Assembly: GCA_011391015.1 (NCBI GenBank) | Contig: JAABRH010000003.1 | Span: 1 to 64,000, forward strand | Source of the DNA: Sulfurovum sp. | GTDB lineage: Bacteria > Campylobacterota > Campylobacteria > Campylobacterales > Sulfurovaceae | Reading direction: 5' to 3' | DNA: 64,000 nucleotides | Shown: positions 9,355 through 19,562 of the stretch, in pieces | Layout of the letters: every line of letters begins with the position of its first letter | Position numbering within the stretch: the stretch's first letter is position 1 | Notes under the pieces: generated by a model | What the model saw: the letters and a program-made list of their open reading frames with translations, nothing else | What the model was told of the DNA's origin: nothing | The model's database searches: none | Position numbers and translations under genes: made by a program

Positions 9355-10214
9355 TAAAGAATTCCCTCCTTCTTACAGTTTTTCAAGTACTCTTCAGCTT
9401 CTGGAGAAACATATTTGAATGAAACAAATCTGTCTTTATCTTGCTCTTTCATCTCCCATAGACCTTCATTGGCATCCAAACCAATTTCAAGAATACATGG
9501 TGTATAGAGGTGGATATAGCTAGGTCCCATTTCTCTTGCAATTAAAATTGCTTCTCTTACAACTTTTGCAACTGATTTTGGTGCAGAAGCTGTCAATTTA
9601 ACAGAATACTGACAACCTGAAGTAACAGCCAATTCCCACATAGGTACTTTATCAAATACCTTACCTTTAGGAGCCATTTTAAACACTTGACCTTTAGGCG
9701 TAGAACCACTCTCTTGACCACCTGTGTTCGCATACACTTCGTTGTCAAAACAAATCGTAGTGATTTTTTCTTGTCTGAAGAATGACTGCAAAGTATAGTC
9801 AAGACCGATATCGATAGTCGCACCGTCACCAGCTAGAACAACGACATCTTTTGTTTTATCTGGGAATCTCCAGTCTAATACTCTTTTGATACCAGAAGCG
9901 ACAGCATTTTGGTTACCAAACAATGAGTGCACAGTGTGCAAAGCAATGTGTGGGAACATCAAAGAGGTACAACCAGTAGAGTTAACAATAACAGTCTCAG
10001 ACGGTGTTGGCAATGACGCCAAAATATATCTCAAAGCCGCAGCTTCAGGACATCCTGCACACAAAGAGTGTTCTTCAAGAATCTCTTTTTTATCTGTTAG
10101 GTCATTAATACCGCGTTTTTCGCCATACCAAGTTGCATTATCCTCAAGATCAAGGATCTCTTTAGGCATGATATCTCTGAACTCTGGGTTAATTTTGTAA
10201 ATATCTACTGACAT
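9354..10214 (-). CDS. 2-oxoacid:ferredoxin oxidoreductase beta subunit, TPP-binding (copy 2)
   Basis: EHSLCAGCPEAAALR; VVVLAGDGATIDIGLDYTLQ; DNEVYANTGGQESGSTPKG (TPP motif). Confidence 0.94.
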   Translation of the reverse strand: MSVDIYKINPEFRDIMPKEILDLEDNATWYGEKRGINDLTDKKEILEEHSLCAGCPEAAALRYILASLPTPSETVIVNSTGCTSLMFPHIALHTVHSLFGNQNAVASGIKRVLDWRFPDKTKDVVVLAGDGATIDIGLDYTLQSFFRQEKITTICFDNEVYANTGGQESGSTPKGQVFKMAPKGKVFDKVPMWELAVTSGCQYSVKLTASAPKSVAKVVREAILIAREMGPSYIHLYTPCILEIGLDANEGLWEMKEQDKDRFVSFKYVSPEAEEYLKNCKKEGIL

Positions 10215-10215
10215 A

Positions 10216-11409
10216 TTATGCCCCTTTCTTTACATTTTCTAAAACTTCTTTAAGGATAGCCTCAACTGGCATACTCATACCACCAGCAACTCTAGGTCTA
10301 CCAATAATTTTCGCTTCAGATTTACCATAAAGTGATTGCGTCACTTCTTTATCTAGCCAGCCAACAATGTTAAACTCTGGTACAAAAATATATTTTGCAC
10401 TTTTTGTTGCTTCAAGCAATTCAGCATGTGGGAATGGTCTAATCGTTCTGAGTTTAACCACTTTTGACTTGATACCCATTTTAGTCAATTCTCTATTAGC
10501 TTCTTTTGCCTGGTGAGACGCTGTTCCACACGCAACAAATACGATTTCAGCATCTTGGTCACCCGTTACGTGTGCCAAACCTTTTAAGAAATGTTTTGCA
10601 TAAGGAATAGATCTATCTACAGCAGATCGTACTTCCCACTGCCAACTAGCATGGGTTGCATAAGAGATATAGTTTGATTTCATAACGAATGGATCTCTTA
10701 AAAATCTTCCTGGAGGCATCTCTGAATCAATTGGAGGCAGTGGCGCTTTATAAGGATTGTACGGGAACAATGCGATATCATCAGCAGGAAGCATAACTGA
10801 TTCTCTAGTATGAGATACAAAGAATCCATCAACCGCGGTAATAATCGGCACGTGTACATCCGGCATTTCTGCTACAGTAAATGCTGCAATACTCATATCA
10901 AAAAGTTCTTGAACGTTTTCAGCATACCAAATCATACAACCTGTCTCTAAAAGAAAAGATACTTCAAGGTTATCCGGTTGAATTGTTAGTGGTGAGTTAA
11001 TACCTCTAGCCATCAAAACAAGCTGACATGGGATTCTTGTACCTGACCACATTGGGAAGTTTTCCATCGCTCTAAGTGTACCAGGTCCAGAAGTAGTCGT
11101 AACTGTTCTAGCACCAGCCATTGCACATCCTGCAACTTCAGACATAACACCGAATTCGTTTTCACCTCTAAAGTATGTACCTACATATCCTTCTGCCCAC
11201 AATTCACCAATAAGGTGAGCTGCTTCAGATTGTGGCGTAATAGGATACGATACAGATGCATCTACTGTACATCTTTTCATTGCCTCTTTGAGCACTTCTG
11301 AACCTGTCATAAAGTGTTTTTCTCTTGGTGCTTCAAAAAGTAAATAGTCAGTTGAAACCAAAGTTTGACCTGACCAGTTTTTTTCTTTTGTCATATTTTT
11401 TATACTCAT
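10216..11409 (-). CDS. 2-oxoacid:ferredoxin oxidoreductase alpha subunit (copy 2)
   Basis: SYPITPQSEAAHLIGELW...GARTVTTTSGPGTLRAMENFPMWSG. Confidence 0.94.
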   Translation of the reverse strand: MSIKNMTKEKNWSGQTLVSTDYLLFEAPREKHFMTGSEVLKEAMKRCTVDASVSYPITPQSEAAHLIGELWAEGYVGTYFRGENEFGVMSEVAGCAMAGARTVTTTSGPGTLRAMENFPMWSGTRIPCQLVLMARGINSPLTIQPDNLEVSFLLETGCMIWYAENVQELFDMSIAAFTVAEMPDVHVPIITAVDGFFVSHTRESVMLPADDIALFPYNPYKAPLPPIDSEMPPGRFLRDPFVMKSNYISYATHASWQWEVRSAVDRSIPYAKHFLKGLAHVTGDQDAEIVFVACGTASHQAKEANRELTKMGIKSKVVKLRTIRPFPHAELLEATKSAKYIFVPEFNIVGWLDKEVTQSLYGKSEAKIIGRPRVAGGMSMPVEAILKEVLENVKKGA

Positions 11410-11424
11410 AGTAACCTCCTAGCC

Positions 11425-11994
11425 CTATTTTCCAAGCTCTTGCTTGACTTCTCTGGCAACTTGAATAAATCTTGCCAAATCTTCTGAGTGCTGATCTCTA
11501 ATTGTTGCCATAGCATCCTCATGTCCTGAAAGTGCACACATTGCAGAGGTATAACAATCTGTTTCAGCTCTAACAATTTTTAATGCAACGTTTGCATAAT
11601 GGCAGTGAACACCGATAAAGATACATGCTTTAATGTTGTTATGCCAAATCGTCAAGTTTGGATGGTTGGGGTTGATTTCAACCTCAGCATCAATCTTAGG
11701 ATATTTTGGTCTATAATCATACATCGGTATCATTTTAGCATTCAAAACTTCTGCCATTTCTTTAATCAGCGTTGCTTTTTTCTTTGCTTCTTCATTCCAT
11801 GCGTACAAAACTTGTGGTCCTGGAAAAATAGTCGCGTTTTCGCTTGTCAACATTACTCTAGCAATTTCTCTCATTGCCACTTCTTCATCAACGATATCAG
11901 TCAACAGCAATGCTTTGCCTTCTGGTGGCGTGAGTATGCCATCATACGTAGCAACTGGATATGGTGAATAGTCAGCTGGGCCTAAATTAGCCAT
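11425..11994 (-). CDS. PorE/ForE-like accessory subunit (annotated in many genomes as carbon monoxide dehydrogenase beta subunit family), copy 2, 189 aa
   Basis: Paralogue of 15210-15923 (IIPMYDYRPKYPKIDAEVEINPNHPNLTIWHN.IKA..FIGVHCHYAN); first gene before the alpha subunit. Confidence 0.8.
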   Translation of the reverse strand: MANLGPADYSPYPVATYDGILTPPEGKALLLTDIVDEEVAMREIARVMLTSENATIFPGPQVLYAWNEEAKKKATLIKEMAEVLNAKMIPMYDYRPKYPKIDAEVEINPNHPNLTIWHNNIKACIFIGVHCHYANVALKIVRAETDCYTSAMCALSGHEDAMATIRDQHSEDLARFIQVAREVKQELGK

Positions 11995-12173
11995 TAGTTT
12001 CTCCTTAGTTTTATCTTGTATAGTCTTACGCCGTATGTAGAGTGTTTACTTTTTGGATCTTTTATAGATATGGGAGTAAATCTTGTTTACAAGGCTTAAT
12101 ACCTTATCTTTTTGCCATAAACAAAAAGATGTCTAAATCGCTGTTGGAGGAATAGAATTCCCTCCTTCACGAT

Positions 12174-12419
12174 TTACGCTTCTTCTGTTGTAACCATTAC
12201 CATTTCAATACAATTTCTGTCAAGTAAGTCTGAACATACATATACACAAATTGCACACCCTTTACATCTGTCTTCATCTACCCAAGATGTACCATTTGCA
12301 TTTCCATGTTTTGGTTCTTTATCATACATCAAAGTGTTGGCCTCTGGACAGTAAAGTGTACACATGTTACATTTGTGTGTTGAACACATTTCTGAATTTA
12401 CTTTTGCTACGTAATACAT
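12174..12419 (-). CDS. 4Fe-4S ferredoxin-type delta subunit of 2-oxoacid:ferredoxin oxidoreductase
   Basis: CSTHKCNMCTLYCPE...DEDRCKGCAICVYVC: two cysteine clusters; the only delta gene in the double cluster. Confidence 0.9.
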   Translation of the reverse strand: MYYVAKVNSEMCSTHKCNMCTLYCPEANTLMYDKEPKHGNANGTSWVDEDRCKGCAICVYVCSDLLDRNCIEMVMVTTEEA

Positions 12420-12432
12420 TATTTTTCCTTTA

Positions 12433-13137
12433 TTATGCGTCTAGTTTGATGATAAGTTCATCTGTGTTTAAATCAATAGAGTCTGCCAATTTGAAAGTCT
12501 CATTAATAACCTCCATGTTCTTCTGAAGCAACTCTTCTTTCTTCTTGAACTTTTTCTCAATAGCAGAGTCAAGAGAAGCTGTACCACCTGAAGCAACAAA
12601 CGAATTACCCAAGAATCTTTCTCTTACGGCTTTTTCTATGTTCTCTTTACTTACAAGTTTTGTAATTCCAAGTACCATACCCATCATTGCCATGTTTGTT
12701 GCAAGTTCAGTACCTGCAATTTTAATTGCCAATTCTGTCGCATTAAATTGAACTACTTTTGCTCCAAGATCTTTCAATACTTTTGTATCATCCGGATCAA
12801 GAATATCAACATCGGTGTTAATAATAATCAAACTATTTTTTTTCAAACCTGTATAAAAAGGCATCGTATATGATTTACCATGTGTAACTACCTGAGGGTG
12901 GTAAATCATAATAATATCTGGATATACAACTTCACCCACTTCATAAATAGGCTGTGAAGATGCTCTTACATATGCCTCAACCGGAGCCATTCTTTTTTCA
13001 GAACCGAAAAATGGTACCAAAGAAGCAAATTTACCAGCATTATCCATCGCAGATCCAAGAATGTGAGCAGAGGTAACAACCCCTTGCCCGCCAAGCCCGG
13101 AAATGCGCATATTATATCTTTTTTTATCTACTGCCAT
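12433..13137 (-). CDS. 2-oxoacid:ferredoxin oxidoreductase gamma subunit (copy 1)
   Basis: RISGLGGQGVVTSAHILGSAMDNAG...; paralogue of 8653-9354. Confidence 0.92.
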   Translation of the reverse strand: MAVDKKRYNMRISGLGGQGVVTSAHILGSAMDNAGKFASLVPFFGSEKRMAPVEAYVRASSQPIYEVGEVVYPDIIMIYHPQVVTHGKSYTMPFYTGLKKNSLIIINTDVDILDPDDTKVLKDLGAKVVQFNATELAIKIAGTELATNMAMMGMVLGITKLVSKENIEKAVRERFLGNSFVASGGTASLDSAIEKKFKKKEELLQKNMEVINETFKLADSIDLNTDELIIKLDA

Positions 13138-13138
13138 A

Positions 13139-14014
13139 TTAGCTTACCTCTCTTTTGTTTTTAGATTCAATTTGAGCAAACAACTCTTTTGCTTCATCTG
13201 TCATATATTCTTCATAAGCAAAACGACCCTTTTCCATCTCTTTTGCATCTCTAAATACATCATTGGTAGGGATTGAGTACTCAATGTTACAAGATGTATA
13301 CACGTGAAGGAATGTTGGTCCAAGTGTTCTTGCTGCAAAAATTGCTCTTCTGATTGCTTTTGAAGCTTTATTGATATTGGTTGGTGACATTTTAACAACA
13401 TATACACATCCAGCTGTAATAGCTAGTTGCATTGCTGGCATTTTACCAAACTTTTTACCAGTTGGAGACATCTTAAGAATAGCACCTTCCATACTCATAC
13501 CACTCTCTTGACCACCTGTGTTACCATATACTTCGTTATCCAACATAATAGTAGTAAATCTTTCACGTCTAAACCAAGCATGCATCGTCATAGAGAAACC
13601 GATATCCATCATACCACCATCACCCGCGATAGTGATAACATCTTTATGTCTATCAGGGAATCTTAGTCTAAATGCACGTGTAATACCAGATGCCATAGCA
13701 TTTTGGTCTCCATAGTTACCATAAATAAAAGGTACCGCTGCTTGTGAAATCGCTAGTCTTCCACACCCTGCCGTACCGATAGTTACAGTATCTTCTGGGT
13801 TTGGAAGTGATGCAAAAATTATTTTAATATAATATGCCATCCAGCATCCAGAACACATTGGGTGTTCTTCAATCAATTCTTTGTAAGTACCCATATTTTT
13901 TACGCCTACATCATTGTAGTCTTTACCAAATGGACCGTAATCTACCAACTCGACATAGTCTTTTGGTAAATATTTCTTAAATTTTGACGCTGGAATCATA
14001 TATCTTAAACTCAT
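13139..14014 (-). CDS. 2-oxoacid:ferredoxin oxidoreductase beta subunit, TPP-binding (copy 1)
   Basis: EHPMCSGCWMAYYIK; VITIAGDGGMMDIGFSMTMHAWFRRE; DNEVYGNTGGQESGMS. Confidence 0.94.
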   Translation of the reverse strand: MSLRYMIPASKFKKYLPKDYVELVDYGPFGKDYNDVGVKNMGTYKELIEEHPMCSGCWMAYYIKIIFASLPNPEDTVTIGTAGCGRLAISQAAVPFIYGNYGDQNAMASGITRAFRLRFPDRHKDVITIAGDGGMMDIGFSMTMHAWFRRERFTTIMLDNEVYGNTGGQESGMSMEGAILKMSPTGKKFGKMPAMQLAITAGCVYVVKMSPTNINKASKAIRRAIFAARTLGPTFLHVYTSCNIEYSIPTNDVFRDAKEMEKGRFAYEEYMTDEAKELFAQIESKNKREVS

Positions 14015-14024
14015 TGTAACTCCC

Positions 14025-15194
14025 TTATGCTTGTAGTGTTTCGGATTTCATACCAAGAGCCATATAGACTTGCTCCATGATCAATTCCACAGGTAATGTC
14101 ATACCACCATATACTCTTGGACCATCCACTACAATACCACTGTTTGGAATAGCTGCTTTTACTTCTGTAGCCAACCAGCCAATAATATTATGTTCTGGAA
14201 TAATGACTTTTTTAGCATTTTTCAACGCTGCACGAATCTCTTCTTTAGGGAAAGGTCTAATCGCTCTTACTTTAATAAATCCGACACTCAACTCTTCTTC
14301 TTGTGCATATCTGTGTGCTTCTCTTGCTTGTGCCGCTGCACAGCCTGATGCAAGAACAAATACATCAGCATCTGGATTTTGGACTTCAATTGGTCCACCA
14401 AGATATTGATAGATATATTTCATTGCTCTTTTGTTTGAGTCCCAAATCTCTTGCTGCCATACTGAGTGAATCAAATAAGACATGAAGTTAGATTTTTGAA
14501 CCGGTGCATCTCTTTGAATTCTTGCTGGTGGCACTTCGTTGTCCATTGCTGGAACTGGCGCCGCATACGGATCTGGCTCGTTGAATGCCAACTCTTCAGA
14601 AGTCATATCAACATAACCCTTCGCATGTGTTACAAAGAATCCTTCAGTTGCAACCGCTACGGGGATATACACATCTACTTTTTCAGTAATGGCAAATGCT
14701 GCCAAAGTCATATCAAATGTATCTTGCTGATTTTCTGCATGCAAGAGAACAACACCACTATGAAGAAGGTATGCCATCTCAATATTATCTGGTTGAATTG
14801 AAAGTGGTGCGTTAACAACTCTTGTAAGAACACCCAATACACATGGTACTCTGTGTCCTGGCCAAGAAACAATTGCCTCAAGTCCTCTTAACAGTCCCGG
14901 TCCTGATGTTGCCGTGAACAGACGTACACCTGCTCTTGCAGCACCTGCAATCGCCGACATTGTACCAAGCTCTTCTTCAGCTCTGTAGTACTCTTTGATG
15001 TGTCCTTGTGCATAAATATCACCAACAAGGTGCATTACTTCAGACTGTGGTGTAATAGGATAGGCAATAGCCATATCAACACTTGCTCTTTTAACAGCTT
15101 CAGCCATTGCCTGAGCACCAGTAATAAAATGCTTTTCTCTTGGAGCCTCTTTTAAAAGGTATTCCATACTTACTAATGTTTTATTTAAACTCAT
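14025..15194 (-). CDS. 2-oxoacid:ferredoxin oxidoreductase alpha subunit (copy 1)
   Basis: AYPITPQSEVMHLVGDIY...GVRLFTATSGPGLLRGLEAIVSWPGHRVPCV. Confidence 0.94.
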   Translation of the reverse strand: MSLNKTLVSMEYLLKEAPREKHFITGAQAMAEAVKRASVDMAIAYPITPQSEVMHLVGDIYAQGHIKEYYRAEEELGTMSAIAGAARAGVRLFTATSGPGLLRGLEAIVSWPGHRVPCVLGVLTRVVNAPLSIQPDNIEMAYLLHSGVVLLHAENQQDTFDMTLAAFAITEKVDVYIPVAVATEGFFVTHAKGYVDMTSEELAFNEPDPYAAPVPAMDNEVPPARIQRDAPVQKSNFMSYLIHSVWQQEIWDSNKRAMKYIYQYLGGPIEVQNPDADVFVLASGCAAAQAREAHRYAQEEELSVGFIKVRAIRPFPKEEIRAALKNAKKVIIPEHNIIGWLATEVKAAIPNSGIVVDGPRVYGGMTLPVELIMEQVYMALGMKSETLQA

Positions 15195-15209
15195 TTATCT
15201 CTCCTTATC

Positions 15210-15923
15210 TTATTCAACATCTGCGATGTGTTCGCCTTTTTTACTCATGAGGAGACTTCTGTACTCACCATAATCAGCCGGCGTAAGTGTTCCCCAATCC
15301 TCTTTTGGCAAAGATGGGTTTTCTGGTGGCATTTTTGCTGTCCACTCAATACCTAGTTCATTTCTTACTTGAACAAGGATGTCTCTAAATCTAAGTACAT
15401 CTTCAGCATGAACATCTCTGATAGAAGCCATTGCTTCTTCGTGACCCATAAATGCACACATTGCTATTGTGTAACAATCTGTACCGGCTCTAATCATTCT
15501 TAGTGAAAGGTTTGCATAATGACAGTGCACACCGATGAAAACAGCTGCTTTAATCTTGTTGTGCAAAATTGTCAAGTTCGGGTGATTCGGATTGATTTCC
15601 GCTTCTGCATCAATTTTTGGATACTTAGGTCTATAGTCTGGCATAGGGATGATTTTACAGTTTGGAATCTCAGATGCAAGTTCTAAAATCGCTGCAGATT
15701 TTTCAGCTACGTCATCTTTCCAATCCCATAATACTTGTGGTCCAGGGAATATCGTCGGATTGGCCATCGTCAACAAAGCTTTTGCAGCATCTCTCATCGC
15801 CTCTTCTTCTTCTACGATGTTGCCATATAGCAACGCCTTACCTTCGGGCGAAAGCTCAACTCCCATAGATGGTGCCGATTGTGGCATATAACCCACTGGA
15901 CCAACTGTTATTTTCTTTGACAT
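15210..15923 (-). CDS. PorE/ForE-like accessory subunit (carbon monoxide dehydrogenase beta subunit family), copy 1, 237 aa
   Basis: Same core as 11425-11994 plus a ~45-aa C-terminal extension; first gene of the nine-gene operon. Confidence 0.8.
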   Translation of the reverse strand: MSKKITVGPVGYMPQSAPSMGVELSPEGKALLYGNIVEEEEAMRDAAKALLTMANPTIFPGPQVLWDWKDDVAEKSAAILELASEIPNCKIIPMPDYRPKYPKIDAEAEINPNHPNLTILHNKIKAAVFIGVHCHYANLSLRMIRAGTDCYTIAMCAFMGHEEAMASIRDVHAEDVLRFRDILVQVRNELGIEWTAKMPPENPSLPKEDWGTLTPADYGEYRSLLMSKKGEHIADVE

Positions 15924-16392
15924 ATTTGATTCTCCTTAGTAATTGTTATCAAAAATGATTTTGACTTCAGCCTTAAGCTAACGCATCCTATCCAAAATAT
16001 ATCTAAAACCTTACTAAGAAGATACTATTTATATTTCGAATTCCAATAAGTGTGTAATATAGTAATTATATTTTAACTACGATTACATCTGATTCTAGAT
16101 AAAACCTACGATAAGATAAAATAACCCTTTGAAAGCAAACTAAATTGAACCTCGAGTTGCCTCTAAAAATTATGTTAATTATTGATGTTTTTTTCTAACA
16201 ATCCTTATACTACTTACTTTAATCACATTTAATTAATCTTAGATTAAATAGGAAGTCTAAGAAACGTGCATTTTTTCTGTTGTGTAGAATCTTCCCAGTA
16301 ATCAGTTGCTTCATTGTGACATAAAAAAACGCCCAAAAAATTCTATTACTTTACCCTTTTTATGACTCTCAGTACACTCTCAAACTATTACT

Positions 16393-17250
16393 TTATCTAA
16401 TATGTTTTTTTGATAAATAACTGTAAATTCCCAAAGATACAATAATACAGGCGATACCTATAATGAGATAAAGCGCATGTATCATTTGCGAATAGTCGTG
16501 CAGCGCAATCTTAAATACTACCATGAGTGCTTCAATAGAGAGTGCAATAATAATCGCGACTGAAAACTTTGTCAATACATTTGCATCTTCATTTTCTTTA
16601 CTGTAATTTTTAAAAAACACTTCTCTTTCCAGTATTGTTTTGGCTAAATCAAAGATGGCAAGTCCCAAAGTAAGCGCTACAATGGGCTTAAATAAGGTAT
16701 CAAGAGAAAAGTTTCTTTCAATAAATATACTAGATATATACCCGAATATGGCATAGATGATGGCAAAAAAAGCAAAGGTCATCAAAGAAAAACCTACTGC
16801 CTTATAAAAGAATGTTGTATATTCATTAAAGGTTGGATTCAACTCAATGAGACCCAATCTTCCCAACAATGCAGAAAGTCTGAGATCCAGAAAAATATAT
16901 TTATCTTCCTCTTTCTTCATCACGGTAATACAGGTATGTCCTGTTGCAGAACTAATATAAGGTGTACTTATTGAAAAATCATCATCTTGTTGTATCATTT
17001 TTGTACTCATATAGACTCTGCTTTGCCCCTTGGCAGACGCTTCGATTTTGTTTCTAAAGAAGTTTGCTCCGCATTGATTAAATGCCTGATCGGTAACATA
17101 AGCCAGCTCCAAAGAAGGGAAAGACTTAAACACTTTTTTAAAATGACCGGAAGTCTCTGCCAATATCGAACCGTTATTTTTCAAAGTTGTAATCACAAAC
17201 TTTTCGATATTTTCCTGATTGTCTTCATATACAGAAATAAACTCTTTCAT
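16393..17250 (-). CDS. PDC/Cache-like sensor domain protein with C-terminal transmembrane helices
   Basis: N-terminal soluble PDC-like region (ELAYVTDQAFNQCGANFF...ISTPYISSATGHTCITVMKKEEDKYIFLDLRLSALLGRLGLIE), then about four TM helices. Start set at ATG 17250; track ORF begins 17292. Confidence 0.65.
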   Translation of the reverse strand: MKEFISVYEDNQENIEKFVITTLKNNGSILAETSGHFKKVFKSFPSLELAYVTDQAFNQCGANFFRNKIEASAKGQSRVYMSTKMIQQDDDFSISTPYISSATGHTCITVMKKEEDKYIFLDLRLSALLGRLGLIELNPTFNEYTTFFYKAVGFSLMTFAFFAIIYAIFGYISSIFIERNFSLDTLFKPIVALTLGLAIFDLAKTILEREVFFKNYSKENEDANVLTKFSVAIIIALSIEALMVVFKIALHDYSQMIHALYLIIGIACIIVSLGIYSYLSKKHIR

Positions 17251-17501
17251 ACTTTCTCTTTTGATTTTATTTGGACACGTTGCTAACCGCATCGTTACCT
17301 CTTTTAGGATTATAGCGTTCTGTTGGGAAAAATATAACTTGAAACATGATTAGTTTTTCTACAATATCCCTCAAAACTCCTACCATGCCTGCATTATACG
17401 TTTATTCATTTATGTTTCATAACCAAGGATTAACAACAGTTTGGCTAAAATAAATCCACTAATTTTGACTACCCTAAGGGTATGTTGTTGGAGCCTAAAC
17501 G

Positions 17502-18422
17502 ATGAATAAAGCAAAATATATTTGGATGGATGGCGAACTTACGCCTTGGGATGATGCTACAGTGCATGTACTTTCACATACCCTGCATTACGGCAATGGT
17601 GCAATAGAAGGAACAAAAGCATACAAAACAGTAGATGGAAGATGTGCTATCTTTAAGTTGCATGAACACACAAAAAGACTGCTCAACTCATCAAAAATGA
17701 CACTGATGAATGTACCGTTTACACTTGATGAGCTCAAGGAAGCACAAGTGGAACTGTTGCAAGAGAATGAATTGTTTAATGGTGCTTATATCAGACCACT
17801 GGTGTATCTAGGATATGGTATTATGGGGCTTTATCACAAGGATGCGCCGGTAAAAGTATCGATTGCATCGTGGGAATGGGGTGCCTACCTCGGCGAAGAA
17901 GGGCTAAAGAAAGGCATAAGACTCAAAATATCTTCATTTACAAGAACACCCAATACTTCAGGCATGGGCAAAGCAAAAGCCGTAGCAAACTATCTTAACT
18001 CTCAAATGGCAAAATACGAAGCAGTGGAAGCAGGATATGATGAAGCACTGCTAAGAGACGATCAAGGATATATCGCCGAAGCATCGGGTGCTGCCTTTTT
18101 CATCGTAAGAGATGGTGTTCTTATCTCTCCTCCTAGTGACAATACACTGGAATCTATCACACAACAAACCATCATTGATCTTGCCAAAGACATGGGCATA
18201 GAAGTACTCAGACGTCGTGTGACCAGAGAGGAAGTTTATATCGCAGATGAAGCCTTTTTGACAGGAACGGCTGCAGAAGTAACCCCCATACGCGAAGTCG
18301 ATGCACGCATCATTGGTGCAGGAGAAAGAGGTCCTATGACTGAACTGCTGCAAACAGCATATTTTGATGTGGTTGCAGGTAAAAATCCAGCTTATATTCA
18401 TCATTTAACCTATATTAACTAA
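17502..18422 (+). CDS. ilvE: branched-chain amino acid aminotransferase
   Basis: YIWMDGELTPWDDATVHVLSHTLHYGNGAIEGTKAY; EALLRDDQGYIAEASGAAFFIVRDG. Confidence 0.95.
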   Translation: MNKAKYIWMDGELTPWDDATVHVLSHTLHYGNGAIEGTKAYKTVDGRCAIFKLHEHTKRLLNSSKMTLMNVPFTLDELKEAQVELLQENELFNGAYIRPLVYLGYGIMGLYHKDAPVKVSIASWEWGAYLGEEGLKKGIRLKISSFTRTPNTSGMGKAKAVANYLNSQMAKYEAVEAGYDEALLRDDQGYIAEASGAAFFIVRDGVLISPPSDNTLESITQQTIIDLAKDMGIEVLRRRVTREEVYIADEAFLTGTAAEVTPIREVDARIIGAGERGPMTELLQTAYFDVVAGKNPAYIHHLTYIN

Positions 18423-18431
18423 GGATACTTT

Positions 18432-19550
18432 ATGCCAGCAGATATGAATGACTACTTTAAAAAGAAAAGACCGAATACCGGCTCAAGCAACGCGGGTGAA
18501 AACAATAATCAAAGTGGAAACTTTAACATCAATAACCCTCTAAATGGAGCAGGAAAAGGGATGTCTTGGCTTATTGTTATTGGTGCGATTGTTTTTGCTG
18601 TGGTAGCTTTTAAACCGTTTACGATCATCAATTCTGGTGAAGTGGGCATCAAGGTGCGAACCGGTAAATTTAACGAAACACCCCTTTATGCGGGACTTCA
18701 TTTTTTTATCCCTGTTTTTGAAAAAATCATACCTGTCAATACACGTATCAGACTCATTACCTACTCTGACACGGAGACCAGCACCATTGGAGATACCTAC
18801 AATAAAGGTCTCTCTTCAGGGGATGGATTTGAAGGGGGTCTTAAACGAAATCCTGCCATTCAAGTCCTTGACAAAAGAGGTTTGACCGTCAATATAGACA
18901 TCGCCGTGCAATACAGTCTGAAAGCAGAGAGTGCACCTAGAACGATTGAAACATGGGGTTCAAGCTGGGAAGAAAAAATCATCAATTCCAAAGTCAGAGA
19001 GGTCGTGCGTGATGTGGTAGGACAATATACCGCTGAACAGCTTCCGGAAATGAGAAACGAAATTGCTTCGGCGATTCAAACCAAAGTAAGACAAAGTATA
19101 GACTCTCTTGAGAACCAACCGGTTGTTCTCTCTTCAGTTGAACTTAGAACGATTGTTTTACCACCTAAAATCAAAGGTAAAATCGAAGAAGTACAAGCAG
19201 CAAAACAAGATGTAACCATTGCTGAACAACAAAAAGAAAGAGCAAAACAAGAAGCATTTACAAGAGCTGAAGTCGCACGTGGTGAAGCTGAAAGAAACCG
19301 TATCGAAGCGCAAGGTCAAGCAGACAAAATCCGTATCGAGGCTGAAGAACAAGCCAAAGCCAATGCTCTCATCTCCCACTCACTAACAGCCGAACTTCTT
19401 CAACTGGAGCAGATCAAAACACAGGGGAAATTTAACGAAGCACTTCAAGTGAACAAAGATGCGCGTATATTTCTTACACCTGGTGGTGCAGTACCAAACA
19501 TTTGGGTCGATGCCAAAGGTGACCAGCAGCGTTTAATGGGCAAACAATAA
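18432..19550 (+). CDS. SPFH/prohibitin family membrane protein
   Basis: N-terminal TM, FTIINSGEVGIKVRTGKFNETPLYAGLHFFIPVFEKI, Ala/Glu-rich coiled coil. Confidence 0.88.
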   Translation: MPADMNDYFKKKRPNTGSSNAGENNNQSGNFNINNPLNGAGKGMSWLIVIGAIVFAVVAFKPFTIINSGEVGIKVRTGKFNETPLYAGLHFFIPVFEKIIPVNTRIRLITYSDTETSTIGDTYNKGLSSGDGFEGGLKRNPAIQVLDKRGLTVNIDIAVQYSLKAESAPRTIETWGSSWEEKIINSKVREVVRDVVGQYTAEQLPEMRNEIASAIQTKVRQSIDSLENQPVVLSSVELRTIVLPPKIKGKIEEVQAAKQDVTIAEQQKERAKQEAFTRAEVARGEAERNRIEAQGQADKIRIEAEEQAKANALISHSLTAELLQLEQIKTQGKFNEALQVNKDARIFLTPGGAVPNIWVDAKGDQQRLMGKQ

Positions 19551-19562
19551 TTCCTCATTCAT

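Noticed and set aside
8653-15923. Tandem DNA repeat or assembly duplication of the oxidoreductase cluster
   Set aside because: The two sets are clearly diverged paralogues at protein level with different E subunit lengths; a real double operon is more likely than an assembly artefact.
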